64,000 bases of DNA from Leptospira ellinghausenii (lineage in GTDB: Bacteria; Spirochaetota; Leptospiria; Leptospirales; Leptospiraceae), in contig NZ_BFAZ01000010.1 of the NCBI RefSeq assembly GCF_003114815.1, positions 186,001-250,000 of the forward strand, read 5' to 3'. The notes beneath the pieces were generated by a model. It saw only the letters and a list, made by a program, of their open reading frames with translations. It was not told the origin of the DNA and did not search any database. Each line of letters starts with the position of its first letter. Position 1 is the first letter of the stretch. This document shows positions 52,772 to 62,944 of this stretch, one piece after another. The translations under genes and the position numbers were made by a program.

Positions 52772-54349
52772 ATGTCGAAAAGATCCTTAGAATCGATTCA
52801 AAAGAAAAAAAATTGGTTAGAATTAGGCCCAGTTTATGTCAATCGAGTGAGGTTTTTACTCGCTGGTTTTTATATTATCGCTACTTTAGGTTCGTTCAAA
52901 ACGTCCACAACCCTTCAAACTACAAGTTATTTAGTAGGTATTACTTGTATGTTTCTCTATGGAGGTTTGCAGGCTTATTTATTTAAAATTGGCAGACTCA
53001 ATGCCTTTTTCCCGAAGTTATTCATTGTTTTGGATATTACCGTATTATTTGCAGTCACTGCATCTGGACTGATGGGTGGAAGTACAGTTGCTGCCGATTT
53101 AATTAAATCACCAACCTTATACGTATTGTATTATTTTTATGTTGTATACTCTGCATTTCTCTTTTCGAAACGGACGTTACTCACGAGTACTTATTACTCA
53201 GCTTTTTGTTTGGTATTAATTTTAATCATCGGTTATGGACAAGGTGTTTCCTTTAAAGAGGCAGAAGGATTACAAAGTGAGAAGGGAACTGTTGCCATTT
53301 CAAATGAAGTATTTAAAATTTTATTTCTAATTTGTTTCGGTTACCTAACTTCTACTGTTTTAAATTTATTAAATGAAATCAAAAATGAGTCAGATGAAAA
53401 ACATAAACTTGCTGAACTGGAAAGAGAAAATGCAAACACTCTAAACCAAGATTTAAAAAGAATTGGATCTGAATTATTTAATACACTCAAAAGTATTCGT
53501 GAACTTACAAACGATTTTAATTTTCAAATAGAATCTCAAGACGTTTCGATTCGAGATCTTACAGAATTTGTTTCATCATTTTCAGAGAGTATACAAACTT
53601 CAGTAGAGAATATTGGAAAACAACATTCTCAAATTACTTTACTCAATCATAAATCGGATACATTAAAGTTGAGTATCGCTGAAATTGGGAAAGTAGTGGA
53701 AGATCTCAATTCCAATATGAGTGATTTCCAAGATAGGAGTAATGTACTTTCAGATACTGTAAAAAATTTAGAAGAAAGATTACGTTCTGTCAATATTTCC
53801 CAAAAGGAAGTAAGTGAAGTGAATGATATCATGGCAGAAATTGCTGATCGTACCAATTTATTGGCATTAAATGCATCCATAGAAGCAGCAAGGGCTGGGG
53901 AACATGGTCGAGGTTTTGCAGTAGTTGCCCAAGAAGTAGCGAAACTAGCAGAAAATTCGAATGAAAATGCAACGAAGATTAAAAAGATCATCACAACTTC
54001 TAACCGTTATATTCAAGAGGGAACAGAACTAGCTTCCACTGCCTTTAATCAAACAGAGACCCTTCAATCAAAATATGATCTGCTAAGTGGTGTGATGAAA
54101 ACTGCGACATCCAAAATTAATTCACAAAAAGATATAAATAATGAAGTGCTGGAAGCTCTTGATTTAATTGAATCGATTTCTAAAGTATTGGACCAGGAAT
54201 CGAAAATATTAGATAAAGATAAAGAACAAATGGTTGCAGTTGTTCACCAAATGGAAGAAATAAATCGAAAAGTTGTGATAAATGCTAGAAAAATGGGTGA
54301 TAACACATCAAGTTTGGAAAATCAGGCAAAAGAACTTGCATCTGAATAA
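52772..54349 (+). CDS. Methyl-accepting chemotaxis protein
   Basis: A 525-residue receptor. Residues about 28-210 contain about six hydrophobic segments with very short loops, so sensing is probably within the membrane and not by a periplasmic domain. A long coiled coil follows. The signalling hairpin tip is intact ([21 protein letters not shown] near residue 355), followed by [17 protein letters not shown]. It should control a CheA kinase. No che genes are adjacent. The caspase-like gene starts 9 bp downstream. Confidence 0.92.
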   Translation: MSKRSLESIQKKKNWLELGPVYVNRVRFLLAGFYIIATLGSFKTSTTLQTTSYLVGITCMFLYGGLQAYLFKIGRLNAFFPKLFIVLDITVLFAVTASGLMGGSTVAADLIKSPTLYVLYYFYVVYSAFLFSKRTLLTSTYYSAFCLVLILIIGYGQGVSFKEAEGLQSEKGTVAISNEVFKILFLICFGYLTSTVLNLLNEIKNESDEKHKLAELERENANTLNQDLKRIGSELFNTLKSIRELTNDFNFQIESQDVSIRDLTEFVSSFSESIQTSVENIGKQHSQITLLNHKSDTLKLSIAEIGKVVEDLNSNMSDFQDRSNVLSDTVKNLEERLRSVNISQKEVSEVNDIMAEIADRTNLLALNASIEAARAGEHGRGFAVVAQEVAKLAENSNENATKIKKIITTSNRYIQEGTELASTAFNQTETLQSKYDLLSGVMKTATSKINSQKDINNEVLEALDLIESISKVLDQESKILDKDKEQMVAVVHQMEEINRKVVINARKMGDNTSSLENQAKELASE

Positions 54350-54358
54350 ACAATTTTA

Positions 54359-55660
54359 ATGAAATCAAAAATTCTAATATTCTTAATGATAGCAATGCCA
54401 AGTCTTTTGAAAGCCGAGCCAATTGGGAAAAGATTCGCATTCGTTGTTGGCGTTAATGAATATAAGGATTTGTCCTTGGCAAATTTAAAAACCGCAAAGA
54501 ATGATGCGCTTGGGATGACAAAAATTTTATTCAGTTATGGATCGTATAATCGTATCCAAACTTTAGTCCAGGAAGGATCCGTTAGTTCCATACCTACTAA
54601 ATTTAACATTTTAACTCAACTTGAATTAGTATTAGAAGAAACCAATCCGGAAGATCTTTTCGTTTTTTATTTTTCGGGGCATGGTGTTGTTGATTATAAT
54701 GATAAGGTTTATCTTTTACCAGAAGATGCAAACCCTCAAAAACCATTTGAGACTGGGATAGCCGTTGAACATCTGATTGAATTAACTAGAAAGTTTAAGC
54801 TCAAACGGGTAGTTTTTTTTATCGATGCTTGCAGAAATCCAGAAGATGGAAAGGAAGAAGTTGGAAGAAAATACTTAGAAGGAACAAGTTTTAAAGACTC
54901 AGAAATTGTCTCTGTGTTTTATTCAACAAAAGTAGGTTATTCCAGTTTTGAAGATCCAAAATCTGGATATGGTATTTATACAAAATATTTAATTTATGGA
55001 TTAGAAGGTAGAGCGGATTCCAATTTTAATGGTGAAGTAACTTATTCCGAATTATCGAATTATGTAATCCAGTCAATGAAAGATTGGACCAAAGAAAATC
55101 AAAAATTACAGAAACCATATACCAAAGAATATGCGGAAAAAGCAGAAGATACGATCTTAACCTATGCAGTGAATCCAGAAACTTCATTGGCTGATGCACC
55201 ACTATTTAATCCATATAACCCAACTTATGCGTTTCGATCTTTCCTGATTCCCGGTTGGGGACAATATGCAAGGGGACAGGAGGAAAAAGGTAAAATTTAC
55301 ATGTCGATTTTTGCGTTGGGAGTATTGTATGCAGGTTACCAATACAACCAATTCCGATCGGACAAACATGCATATGAATCTGCAATAGGGATCCCTCCGA
55401 ATCCGAGAATTACTGAGACAGTATTGCTAAATTATTATTTAATCGAACCACACAGACAACAAATGGAAACATCACGAGCAAACTTATCTCATGCTCTAAC
55501 TGCATTACTCTTCATTTGGTCCGCAAATGTGTTTGATTTTTATCTGTTAGGTCCAAATCCTAAAGAAAAATCGGGTGTTTTTTTAGATTTAGACTTGGAA
55601 AATCAAGGTTATATGGGAATCAATCGAGTTGGGAAATTGGGTTATGCGATTAGGTTTTAA
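54359..55660 (+). CDS. Caspase-like (C14) protease with C-terminal membrane domain
   Basis: A 433-residue protein. A signal peptide (1-19) leads to a caspase/metacaspase fold: VGVNEYKDLSLANLKTAKND, the catalytic His108 in FYFSGHGVV and catalytic Cys158 in FFIDACRN. Both catalytic residues are present, so activity is plausible, probably in the periplasm. Residues about 285-410 form a DUF5683-like membrane region (LIPGWGQYARGQEEKGKIY). It is probably co-transcribed with the MCP upstream and the Kelch lipoproteins downstream, which it overlaps by 17 bp. Confidence 0.85.
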   Translation: MKSKILIFLMIAMPSLLKAEPIGKRFAFVVGVNEYKDLSLANLKTAKNDALGMTKILFSYGSYNRIQTLVQEGSVSSIPTKFNILTQLELVLEETNPEDLFVFYFSGHGVVDYNDKVYLLPEDANPQKPFETGIAVEHLIELTRKFKLKRVVFFIDACRNPEDGKEEVGRKYLEGTSFKDSEIVSVFYSTKVGYSSFEDPKSGYGIYTKYLIYGLEGRADSNFNGEVTYSELSNYVIQSMKDWTKENQKLQKPYTKEYAEKAEDTILTYAVNPETSLADAPLFNPYNPTYAFRSFLIPGWGQYARGQEEKGKIYMSIFALGVLYAGYQYNQFRSDKHAYESAIGIPPNPRITETVLLNYYLIEPHRQQMETSRANLSHALTALLFIWSANVFDFYLLGPNPKEKSGVFLDLDLENQGYMGINRVGKLGYAIRF

Positions 55661-57158
55661 TTTAATTTCAATCTTCTTGGTTCTGCATTGTAATGTGAAA
55701 GCACCCAATCAGAATGTTTTTGATCCGACGAATATTATTGGAAGTTCTGCTGTTGTATTACTCGGATTGGGATTAGGTGATGAATTAAAGATCACTTCCA
55801 GATATAAACAAAATGATTATCCAATTTTTGTAAAAACAGAATACCTAGATTTAGATTTAAGTGCTCCAGCTGCCAATTATTTCTCAAAATCAAATTTTAA
55901 GATTTCAGATCCTTACCAAAATGATTTAATTTTGCGTGATGTATTCCCACTATCGGATTCCCGGTTAAGAGTTTTGTTTTCTGTGTCATCCAGGTCTGAA
56001 TGGAGAGAGCCAGTTCTTTTATCCATCACAAAACCAGAAACAATGAATGAGTTTTCTTTCCCAGGGAAACAACTCGAGTTTCGATTTCCATATCCAAGAT
56101 TTTATGGTTCGATCTCGGAAGCAAAGGGGAAAATCTCAGCATCATATTTAAATGATGGAAGAATCATTTTGGTTGGTGGAGTTAACCCTTCTGGCTCAAC
56201 ATTGTCAACGGTAGAGATTTGGGATCCAGAGACGGGTGTATCAAAGGTATTACCTTCGTTAAACGAGGGTATGACGGGTCTATCGATCTGTGTTCAAAAA
56301 ACCGGGAAGGTGTTTGTTTCAGGTGGGAAAACTGTAGCTGGGAATGTATCTACAACCACTCAAATTTCAGACAAAATTTATTCTATCGATCCATCTACTG
56401 AAACTGTCACAGAACTTTCCTTCCGTATGGTCCGGAGGCGTTTTGGTCATTCCATGGTTTGCCTTGGTGATGGAAGTATCCTGGTTTCAGGCGGACAATT
56501 TCAAGTAGGAGTCGATCCATCTGCCATCACAAAAGATCATGAATTGATTTCGTTAGCTGGAAATTCCTCTGTTTTACTCGATGGAGCATCAGACTTCCCA
56601 ATAGGAATTATTTTCCATGCAATTGAATATGACGAAGCGAATTCTCGCATTTTATATTTTGGTGGCAGAGATCGACTGGATTCATACGCATTTTTTTCCA
56701 ACACAGTTTATACAATTAACACAAACAACTTCAGTTTGACGAGTTTACCAGGAAACTTCGCAACTGCAAGATCAAACGTAACCAATTTAAAAATGCCGAA
56801 CATGGATCGTGTGTTATTCGGTGGGATGAACCGCGAAGCTACTGGTTCAAAGGCGATCGAATCATGGAACGAAAGTTTATCATCTACTACTAGTCTTGGG
56901 TTTACAAGTCGATTTAAAAATGGTAGTTCAATCGTTAGATTTTCTGATGAACAAGTATTTTTCACTGGAGGAGTCGACACTTATTATAAATCGGGAATTT
57001 TAGAGATATATGATCATTTTGAACGTAAGAATTTTATAGTAGACACTATGATGTCTCCAAGATCGGAACATTCCGCCTTTTTAACGACAAAGGGCATTGT
57101 GATTTTTGGGGATTCAGCTTTGACTGATAATAGGGTGGAAGTGTATGGGAAAGATTAG
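55644..57158 (+). CDS. Kelch-repeat lipoprotein 1
   Basis: A 504-residue protein from the ATG at 55644 (a TTG at 55629 is inferior). Lipoprotein signal MRLGFNLISIFLVLHC gives a lipidated Cys. A domain of about 130 residues precedes Kelch/galactose-oxidase-type beta-propeller repeats (GRIILVGGVNPSG, GKVFVSGGK, GSILVSGGQ, RILYFGGRD). Propellers like this usually bind proteins or glycans. It is first of three related genes joined by overlaps of 14 and 8 bp. It is probably surface- or periplasm-facing. Confidence 0.85.
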   Translation: MRLGFNLISIFLVLHCNVKAPNQNVFDPTNIIGSSAVVLLGLGLGDELKITSRYKQNDYPIFVKTEYLDLDLSAPAANYFSKSNFKISDPYQNDLILRDVFPLSDSRLRVLFSVSSRSEWREPVLLSITKPETMNEFSFPGKQLEFRFPYPRFYGSISEAKGKISASYLNDGRIILVGGVNPSGSTLSTVEIWDPETGVSKVLPSLNEGMTGLSICVQKTGKVFVSGGKTVAGNVSTTTQISDKIYSIDPSTETVTELSFRMVRRRFGHSMVCLGDGSILVSGGQFQVGVDPSAITKDHELISLAGNSSVLLDGASDFPIGIIFHAIEYDEANSRILYFGGRDRLDSYAFFSNTVYTINTNNFSLTSLPGNFATARSNVTNLKMPNMDRVLFGGMNREATGSKAIESWNESLSSTTSLGFTSRFKNGSSIVRFSDEQVFFTGGVDTYYKSGILEIYDHFERKNFIVDTMMSPRSEHSAFLTTKGIVIFGDSALTDNRVEVYGKD

Positions 57159-58998
57159 ATTTTTCTTTTTCGCCTTACTTTTGATATCCTGTAAAATACC
57201 TTCAGGATCGAATCCATTAGATCCTTCGTCTCCAGTAAATCTTGGATTGTTGATGTTAGGTGGCGATTCGGTTGTGAAAATGGAGTTCTCTTCCAATCGT
57301 GTTCAGCCTGGAGGAGTCCTGTATGTTTCAACAAATCATGATTTTACAACGAAAGCAAATGGTTTAAGATTGCCTATCTCCAATTCAGGAATGAATCCAA
57401 TTTCACAAGTAATTCCACGAAGTAAATTTTTATATGAAATTCGGATGTCGCCATCAGTAACAACTGGTAAATTCACTTTAAATTTAAAAGACTATTATCT
57501 GAATGAATCCCTGTTGGTGAATCCAGAGTCTTTTGAATTTGAGATAGATTCAAATCCTCCGTTATTACAGTTAAAAACTGGGAATAGTATTGATATCTCT
57601 GAGTTACAAACTGGTTTTTTGGATATAGAAGCAAATGAAGAAATTGTTTGGGATGGAAATATATCTCAAGTGAATCTTTCGGGGAATGCAAAAAATACGT
57701 TGGTTGTATCCGATATCATCGTCTCACAAAAAAATATTCGATTGTTGTTTGCGGGGAATCCAAACGCCAATGGAGGAATTCTTACCATCAGTTTTAATGG
57801 CGTAAAGGACAAAGCTTCTAATACCCAAGGTACAATTGCAGTGCCAGTAAAAGTTTTTGCATTTAAAAGTGGTCCCAATATGAACATTGCTAGGCGTTCT
57901 TGCGTAGGAATGGAACTCAATGATGGGCGTAAAATGGTTTTAGGTGGTAGAGCAAAGTCTGGTGTTTTGATTAATGGGAACGGTACATTAAGTAGTGCAG
58001 AATATTATAATTCTGTGACGAAGGAATTCACGTTTGCTCCCGATATGATTTACCGTCGGCAGGAATTTGCTATCGTTAAACTTTTAGATGGAAGGTTATT
58101 GGTTTCAGGAGGATTTGGGGGAAAGGTTGGAAACCCATCGAATGGAAGTTTAAATTCCACTGAAATATTTGATCCCATTACTAATTCATGGACAGAAGGA
58201 CCATTACTTACGACACCTAGACAACTTCATAAAATGACTGTATTACCAAATGGTGATGTTTTAGTTGTTGGAGGGCTTAGTCCATTTTCTCCGTTTCAAT
58301 CTGTTTCGATGGTAGAACTGATTCATGTTACTGCTGATCCTTACAGTATGACGGTCGAAACGATTGGTAATCTTGTTGATTCTCGCGGCAAACAATCACA
58401 GGTGGTTTCGGTAATTGCTGGTAAGGTGATCATTACGGGAGGGGAAAGATCGGATGTAACAGGGCCGAATCCAACCGATTATTATGCGCGTTCGATTGAT
58501 AGCATTGAAATATATGATATCAGTACGAAAACCCTATCGACTTCCTCTACAAAAGTAACAAAACGTTTCAATCATTTTACTCATGCATTAAGTAATGGTG
58601 AAGTTTTAATATTAGGTGGAATTAGTTCCCGTTTTGATGACAACCAGCCAATATTGCGAGCCCAGATTTATAATCCTATGACGGATACCATTCGTGACCA
58701 TAAAAATCTTTTATTTGGAAGAGAATGGGGAAGTTCCTTTATGTTTCCATATGGTAAAGACCAAATTATTATTGCAGGTGGTTTGGAATATCGAACTGTC
58801 AATGGTAATACATATGATACAATTTTGGATACAGAATCATGGTCCGAATCTGATCATCGATTTTATCTGACTGGTAGATCTCTAAATGCAAGATGGGATG
58901 GATGCGAAATCCAATATTCCTCCACTGGTGGTGGAATGATATTAGGTGGTAGGATAGGAAGTATACTTGCAAATACGGAGGAATATAGTTTTGAATAA
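57145..58998 (+). CDS. Kelch-repeat lipoprotein 2
   Basis: A 617-residue paralogue of its neighbours. Lipoprotein signal MGKIRFFFFALLLISC, an N-terminal region with FDLDPSSP-like conserved spacing (NPLDPSSPVNLG), an Ig-like or big-domain stretch (about 35-230), then Kelch repeats (GRKMVLGGRAKSG, GRLLVSGGFGGK, GDVLVVGGLSPF, GKVIITGGE, GEVLILGGISS). It overlaps the previous gene by 14 bp and the next by 8 bp. Confidence 0.87.
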   Translation: MGKIRFFFFALLLISCKIPSGSNPLDPSSPVNLGLLMLGGDSVVKMEFSSNRVQPGGVLYVSTNHDFTTKANGLRLPISNSGMNPISQVIPRSKFLYEIRMSPSVTTGKFTLNLKDYYLNESLLVNPESFEFEIDSNPPLLQLKTGNSIDISELQTGFLDIEANEEIVWDGNISQVNLSGNAKNTLVVSDIIVSQKNIRLLFAGNPNANGGILTISFNGVKDKASNTQGTIAVPVKVFAFKSGPNMNIARRSCVGMELNDGRKMVLGGRAKSGVLINGNGTLSSAEYYNSVTKEFTFAPDMIYRRQEFAIVKLLDGRLLVSGGFGGKVGNPSNGSLNSTEIFDPITNSWTEGPLLTTPRQLHKMTVLPNGDVLVVGGLSPFSPFQSVSMVELIHVTADPYSMTVETIGNLVDSRGKQSQVVSVIAGKVIITGGERSDVTGPNPTDYYARSIDSIEIYDISTKTLSTSSTKVTKRFNHFTHALSNGEVLILGGISSRFDDNQPILRAQIYNPMTDTIRDHKNLLFGREWGSSFMFPYGKDQIIIAGGLEYRTVNGNTYDTILDTESWSESDHRFYLTGRSLNARWDGCEIQYSSTGGGMILGGRIGSILANTEEYSFE

Positions 58999-60748
58999 AA
59001 TTTATTTCTCATTTGTACTCTTATTCTTTGGATGTATTGTTCCGGGTGACTTTAAGAATGTTTTTGATCCAAAATCAATTTCAGGTCTTTTACTTGCTTC
59101 CGTGGGAAATGCTGGTGCATTTGAATGCAAAGAAAAGTCAAATACCAAATCATTTGGCAATATTGACCAAGTATTATTGCAATGTAACCGAGAACTTGCA
59201 TCCTTAGACACGTCATTCCTGGCCGATCTTAACGAACAAACATTTTCAAATATTAGTTTTACCAAAATAGGCAATGATCAACTTTTGATTCAATTTGACC
59301 CTATTACAAGTGATGGTTGTTACGAAGTAAATTTATCGAGTGTTGTATCTGGTTTAGGTGAAACATTATCTCAAAGTAAATATCCTATTATTGTAGATAC
59401 ACAACTACCAACAGTTAGTTTAGTTTCGTATTTACCAATTACCGATTATACATTTTTTACTGCTAGGTATTGGGATTTTGAGAGTACTGAGCCTCTCAAT
59501 CAATTTGGTCTTCCTTCCTTAAGTGGAAAATTAGCTCCTTTTATTGTATTTCGTTCTATCCAAAAAATAAGTGATACTAAATTTCGTGTTTATTTCGAAA
59601 CTAATTTTTCTTCGAATGAACCTGGCTCCATTACCTTTAGTTTTCCAAATGCAAATGATAAGGCACTCAATGTAGTAACCAATACAATCACAATAAGACT
59701 CATAGGATTGGTTCCAGGACCAAGTTTAAACTTTGGACGTTCTGAATTTGATGCATTTCAAAATCAGAATGGAGATGTAATTGCAATTTATGGATACAAT
59801 TCCAGTGCCGAGATCCTACGTCGTGGTACAAACTCTTTCCAATTAACAAATCCTAGTTTACCTGAAATCCATCGTGGTGAAAGGGGAGTAATGTTAGATG
59901 GGAAACGATTGCTGATTACGGGTGGGATCAAGTTTGCAGTGGCGACTGCTCTCACTGAGAGTTATGTATTTGATACGGAAACCACATCCTTTACCCAATC
60001 TGGTTCTATGGTGGAACCTCGGCACATGCATGATATTGTAAAATTACCGAATGGGAAGGTAATGGTGATTGGTGGTATTAGCAATTATACACCTGTTTTA
60101 CCAGGTATGTATTTTACTACATTAAACACGGCCGAAATTTATGATCCAAATACAGAAACATTCACTCAACTTTCAAATCGATTAAAAACACCAAGGTCAT
60201 TTTCTTGTTCGGTGGTTTTGAATGATGGAAGAGTGATGATCATTGGTGGAACCGACGGAGTTTTTGCTCCAAAAGATACGACCGAGTTTTTTGATCCAAA
60301 TACAGAAACATTTAGTTGGGGACCTAATTTGCCAACACCAGTTGGTGCATTAAAATGTTTAAAACTTTCTGACGGGAATGTTCTGATTTACGGTGCACAA
60401 TTGTCAAATTTAAGTAATGCGACTATGTTATATGATGTTTCAAAGAATCGAATATTGACAGTTGCAAATTCATTGTATAGAAGAGAATGGAGTTTTGCTT
60501 TAGAACTTCCAGATGGTGGAGTTTTATTTTATGGTGGAGCTTATCGTTATAATACAAGTGAACCAAGTCGGATGATTGAAAAATTGGATTATGCCAAGAG
60601 TAATAGTTTTTTTGAAATGGGAATGTCCAGGATCAGTGTATCCAAACATAGTGGTGTAAAATTTTCAGATGGAACCTTCTTGTTTTTAGGAGGAGAATCT
60701 GGTGGATTTTTCAATCATGGAACTGATTTTTACGGATTGATAGAATAA
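58991..60748 (+). CDS. Kelch-repeat lipoprotein 3
   Basis: A 585-residue protein. The start is TTG at 58991, which has GGAGG about 8 bases upstream and gives the lipoprotein signal LNKIYFSFVLLFFGC; a longer frame from 58967 would spoil the signal. The layout repeats its two paralogues: conserved FDPKSISGLLL after the Cys, an Ig-like region, then Kelch repeats (GKRLLITGGIK, GKVMVIGGISNY, GRVMIIGGTDG, GTFLFLGGESG). The three proteins may form one surface assembly or be variants with different ligands. Confidence 0.86.
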   Translation: MNKIYFSFVLLFFGCIVPGDFKNVFDPKSISGLLLASVGNAGAFECKEKSNTKSFGNIDQVLLQCNRELASLDTSFLADLNEQTFSNISFTKIGNDQLLIQFDPITSDGCYEVNLSSVVSGLGETLSQSKYPIIVDTQLPTVSLVSYLPITDYTFFTARYWDFESTEPLNQFGLPSLSGKLAPFIVFRSIQKISDTKFRVYFETNFSSNEPGSITFSFPNANDKALNVVTNTITIRLIGLVPGPSLNFGRSEFDAFQNQNGDVIAIYGYNSSAEILRRGTNSFQLTNPSLPEIHRGERGVMLDGKRLLITGGIKFAVATALTESYVFDTETTSFTQSGSMVEPRHMHDIVKLPNGKVMVIGGISNYTPVLPGMYFTTLNTAEIYDPNTETFTQLSNRLKTPRSFSCSVVLNDGRVMIIGGTDGVFAPKDTTEFFDPNTETFSWGPNLPTPVGALKCLKLSDGNVLIYGAQLSNLSNATMLYDVSKNRILTVANSLYRREWSFALELPDGGVLFYGGAYRYNTSEPSRMIEKLDYAKSNSFFEMGMSRISVSKHSGVKFSDGTFLFLGGESGGFFNHGTDFYGLIE

Positions 60749-60749
60749 A

Positions 60750-61475
60750 ATGCCACATGACAAGGGACAAATTTATGGTTCATTTAAAAAGATTTGTATC
60801 CCTGAAGTTTTGCTCCCAATGGAAGCAAGTGAGCTCAGACCAAAGTTATTAGAGTTAAAATCTGAATGGGAAAACAACAAACTCACTGGTAGTGAAGTTT
60901 CCTATCAAATTGTATTATTATATTTAGAAAAAAGGGTCAAACGACATCCATTTCTCAGAATGGGACAAAAACTTCCAAATCGTGATTCTTCAAAAGACTT
61001 TTTAGAAGTAGTTAGGTTTTATGGAATGCCAGATACGGTTCGATATGCGCTTTGGAAATGGAGTCGATCTGAATGGAACATACAACTCATAGATTATAAT
61101 CCCAACTCTTTGGAGATGTTGGAATCTCAGAGTAAAGGAATTCGTTATGCAACGATTAGTTGGGATGATGCATTGGCTGGCACTTTGGTAGAAGGGAAAA
61201 GAGACGCTTTTGAACATCTACTCCACGATTTAGCACATGCGTATATGTTTTTTCGTGAAGATTATGATTTTATTGGTCAAACGAAATTCTTTCAACTTAT
61301 GTTGGATGAGTATGATGATTATAAATCTTACTTGGAAAACGATCTAAGATTTAAACAAAAATTTGAATATTGTATATCCGATATGAATTCTCATCCAGCT
61401 CATTTATCTGCGTATTGGAATGCAATTCGTAGGGAAGCTGGTATTCCAGTATTTGAACTAGAAACAAAGATTTAA
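60750..61475 (+). CDS. Hypothetical protein with His-rich helix
   Basis: A 241-residue protein, not recognised. It is soluble, with no signal peptide. FEHLLHDLAHAYMFF near residue 153 carries spaced His and Asp residues that could bind a metal, and HPAHLSAYW lies near the C-terminus. It starts 1 bp after the third Kelch gene and overlaps the convergent MazG-like gene by 4 bp. It may belong to the Kelch operon, but a cytoplasmic product differs from its neighbours. Confidence 0.7.
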   Translation: MPHDKGQIYGSFKKICIPEVLLPMEASELRPKLLELKSEWENNKLTGSEVSYQIVLLYLEKRVKRHPFLRMGQKLPNRDSSKDFLEVVRFYGMPDTVRYALWKWSRSEWNIQLIDYNPNSLEMLESQSKGIRYATISWDDALAGTLVEGKRDAFEHLLHDLAHAYMFFREDYDFIGQTKFFQLMLDEYDDYKSYLENDLRFKQKFEYCISDMNSHPAHLSAYWNAIRREAGIPVFELETKI

Positions 61476-61810
61476 AGTTTTGGATTGTTTTTATGACGAT
61501 TTAAATCACGATTAGTGTTTTTTTGAATGGTTGACTTGATAACATCTTGGAGAGAGATCCCCATTTGATTGGCTAGACAAGTTAAAACAAATAAAATATC
61601 CCCAATTTCACTTGGAATCTGTTCTGCTGATTCACCTGATTTAAAAGATTGATCTCCATACTTTCTAGCCATCAATCGAGACAATTCTCCTACCTCTTCT
61701 ACAAGAATTGCTAAATTTGTAAGTTCCGAAAAATAGCGAACACCAATTGTTTGAATCCAATCATTTACTTCGTTTTGTAACTGATTTAGGGTGATCTCAT
61801 TTTGGTCCAA
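61472..61810 (-). CDS. MazG-like nucleotide pyrophosphohydrolase
   Basis: A 112-residue protein from TTG at 61810, with GGAG 7 bases upstream; a frame open to 61852 lies inside the preceding gene. The EExxE metal motif appears as LVEEVGELSRLMARKYGD, with a later SEIGDILFVLTCLAN carrying the second ExxD. It hydrolyses nucleoside triphosphates to monophosphates, a house-cleaning role. It overlaps the upstream SGNH-like gene by 14 bp. Confidence 0.88.
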   Translation of the reverse strand: MDQNEITLNQLQNEVNDWIQTIGVRYFSELTNLAILVEEVGELSRLMARKYGDQSFKSGESAEQIPSEIGDILFVLTCLANQMGISLQDVIKSTIQKNTNRDLNRHKNNPKL

Positions 61811-62942
61811 GTTTTTTCTCCAATTCTTTGGAAAGAATATTTGAAAATTCAATCATACCTTGTTGGTTTAAGTGAATTAAATCGAAACAGAATTGTCCAT
61901 TTTTGTCACCTAACGAATCTTGTAAGTCCATTTCATCAAGTGTTTGATGCCCTTGTAAGGCTTCTGACAATCCATCCTTCCAAACTTTCATTCGTCCTTC
62001 GTTATTGACTTTACGGATAACGTCTGAATAAGGAGCAAAAACATTGATGATGTGAATCTTTCGATTCCCAATAAAATCGTACATTTTGGTAAGCCTTCGA
62101 AAATAACGTTTGGTATCTTCGGTAGCATCTGAATCTTTGGGGACAATACTTGCAATACCACAAGTTTCAAACAACATCCTTCGATGATCAGGATTGGAAC
62201 CTTTTGGAATTTCGATGGGTAAGTGTAGTGCAAGTCGGTTCATACAATCTTCAACACTTGTTAGATTGTATTCATCAATCGATTCGGGATGATCATTTTC
62301 ATAATCCCAAGGATTTTCATTTGGATTTTTATTTTTGCGTGAGATCGCTTTGAGTCGTTCATTGAAATTAATCACAAAATCAGACATATCTTTTCGATAT
62401 GCTACTGATTTAGAAATTAGATAGAGATAATTCGAAAAATTTAATTGGTATTCAAAATCTAAAACGGTTGGTATCGCTTTAAAATTTCCGAGTTCGGATA
62501 ACATTGCAAGTGTAGGGTCTACTACATAATTGCGATCAACCCAAGGCATGCCAGGTTCCATTACATGAAGAATGATTTTAACATTAGGGAATTGGTCTAA
62601 GTATTCTTCTAAAATACGATGTTGGACCACTAATTCTGATCCTCTGACAGCAATGGATTGTGTTTTCCATCCTAATTTTTTCAAATTCTCATTGAGAATA
62701 CGAATGCTAATGCCTTCGAACGCAACAGATGTTCCAACTATCAGAATATCAGGATTTAGAACTTCCTTTTTTGATACAACATGTTCCGTAACACGATTGA
62801 TATTGGATGCATAAGAATTCTTTTTCAAAAACGGTTTGTAAAAACCCAGTTGTAATATGAGTTCAAAAAGCAGAAGAAAAATAAATACAGTAACTATCTT
62901 CTTATCTTTCAAAAAATGGATTGTTTCTTTTGTTAAGCTCAT
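61797..62942 (-). CDS. SGNH/DltD-like partner of second MBOAT protein
   Basis: A 381-residue protein with one N-terminal membrane anchor (about residues 15-33) and a periplasmic domain. VGTSVAFEGISIRIL near residue 68 provides the GxS nucleophile motif, and FDLIHLNQQGMIEFS near the end provides Asp-x-x-His. It is clearly a relative in design, not in length, of the 506-residue protein at 42149. It lies 2 bp after the MBOAT gene at 62945 and is probably its acylation partner. Confidence 0.82.
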   Translation of the reverse strand: MSLTKETIHFLKDKKIVTVFIFLLLFELILQLGFYKPFLKKNSYASNINRVTEHVVSKKEVLNPDILIVGTSVAFEGISIRILNENLKKLGWKTQSIAVRGSELVVQHRILEEYLDQFPNVKIILHVMEPGMPWVDRNYVVDPTLAMLSELGNFKAIPTVLDFEYQLNFSNYLYLISKSVAYRKDMSDFVINFNERLKAISRKNKNPNENPWDYENDHPESIDEYNLTSVEDCMNRLALHLPIEIPKGSNPDHRRMLFETCGIASIVPKDSDATEDTKRYFRRLTKMYDFIGNRKIHIINVFAPYSDVIRKVNNEGRMKVWKDGLSEALQGHQTLDEMDLQDSLGDKNGQFCFDLIHLNQQGMIEFSNILSKELEKKLGPK

Positions 62943-62944
62943 AA

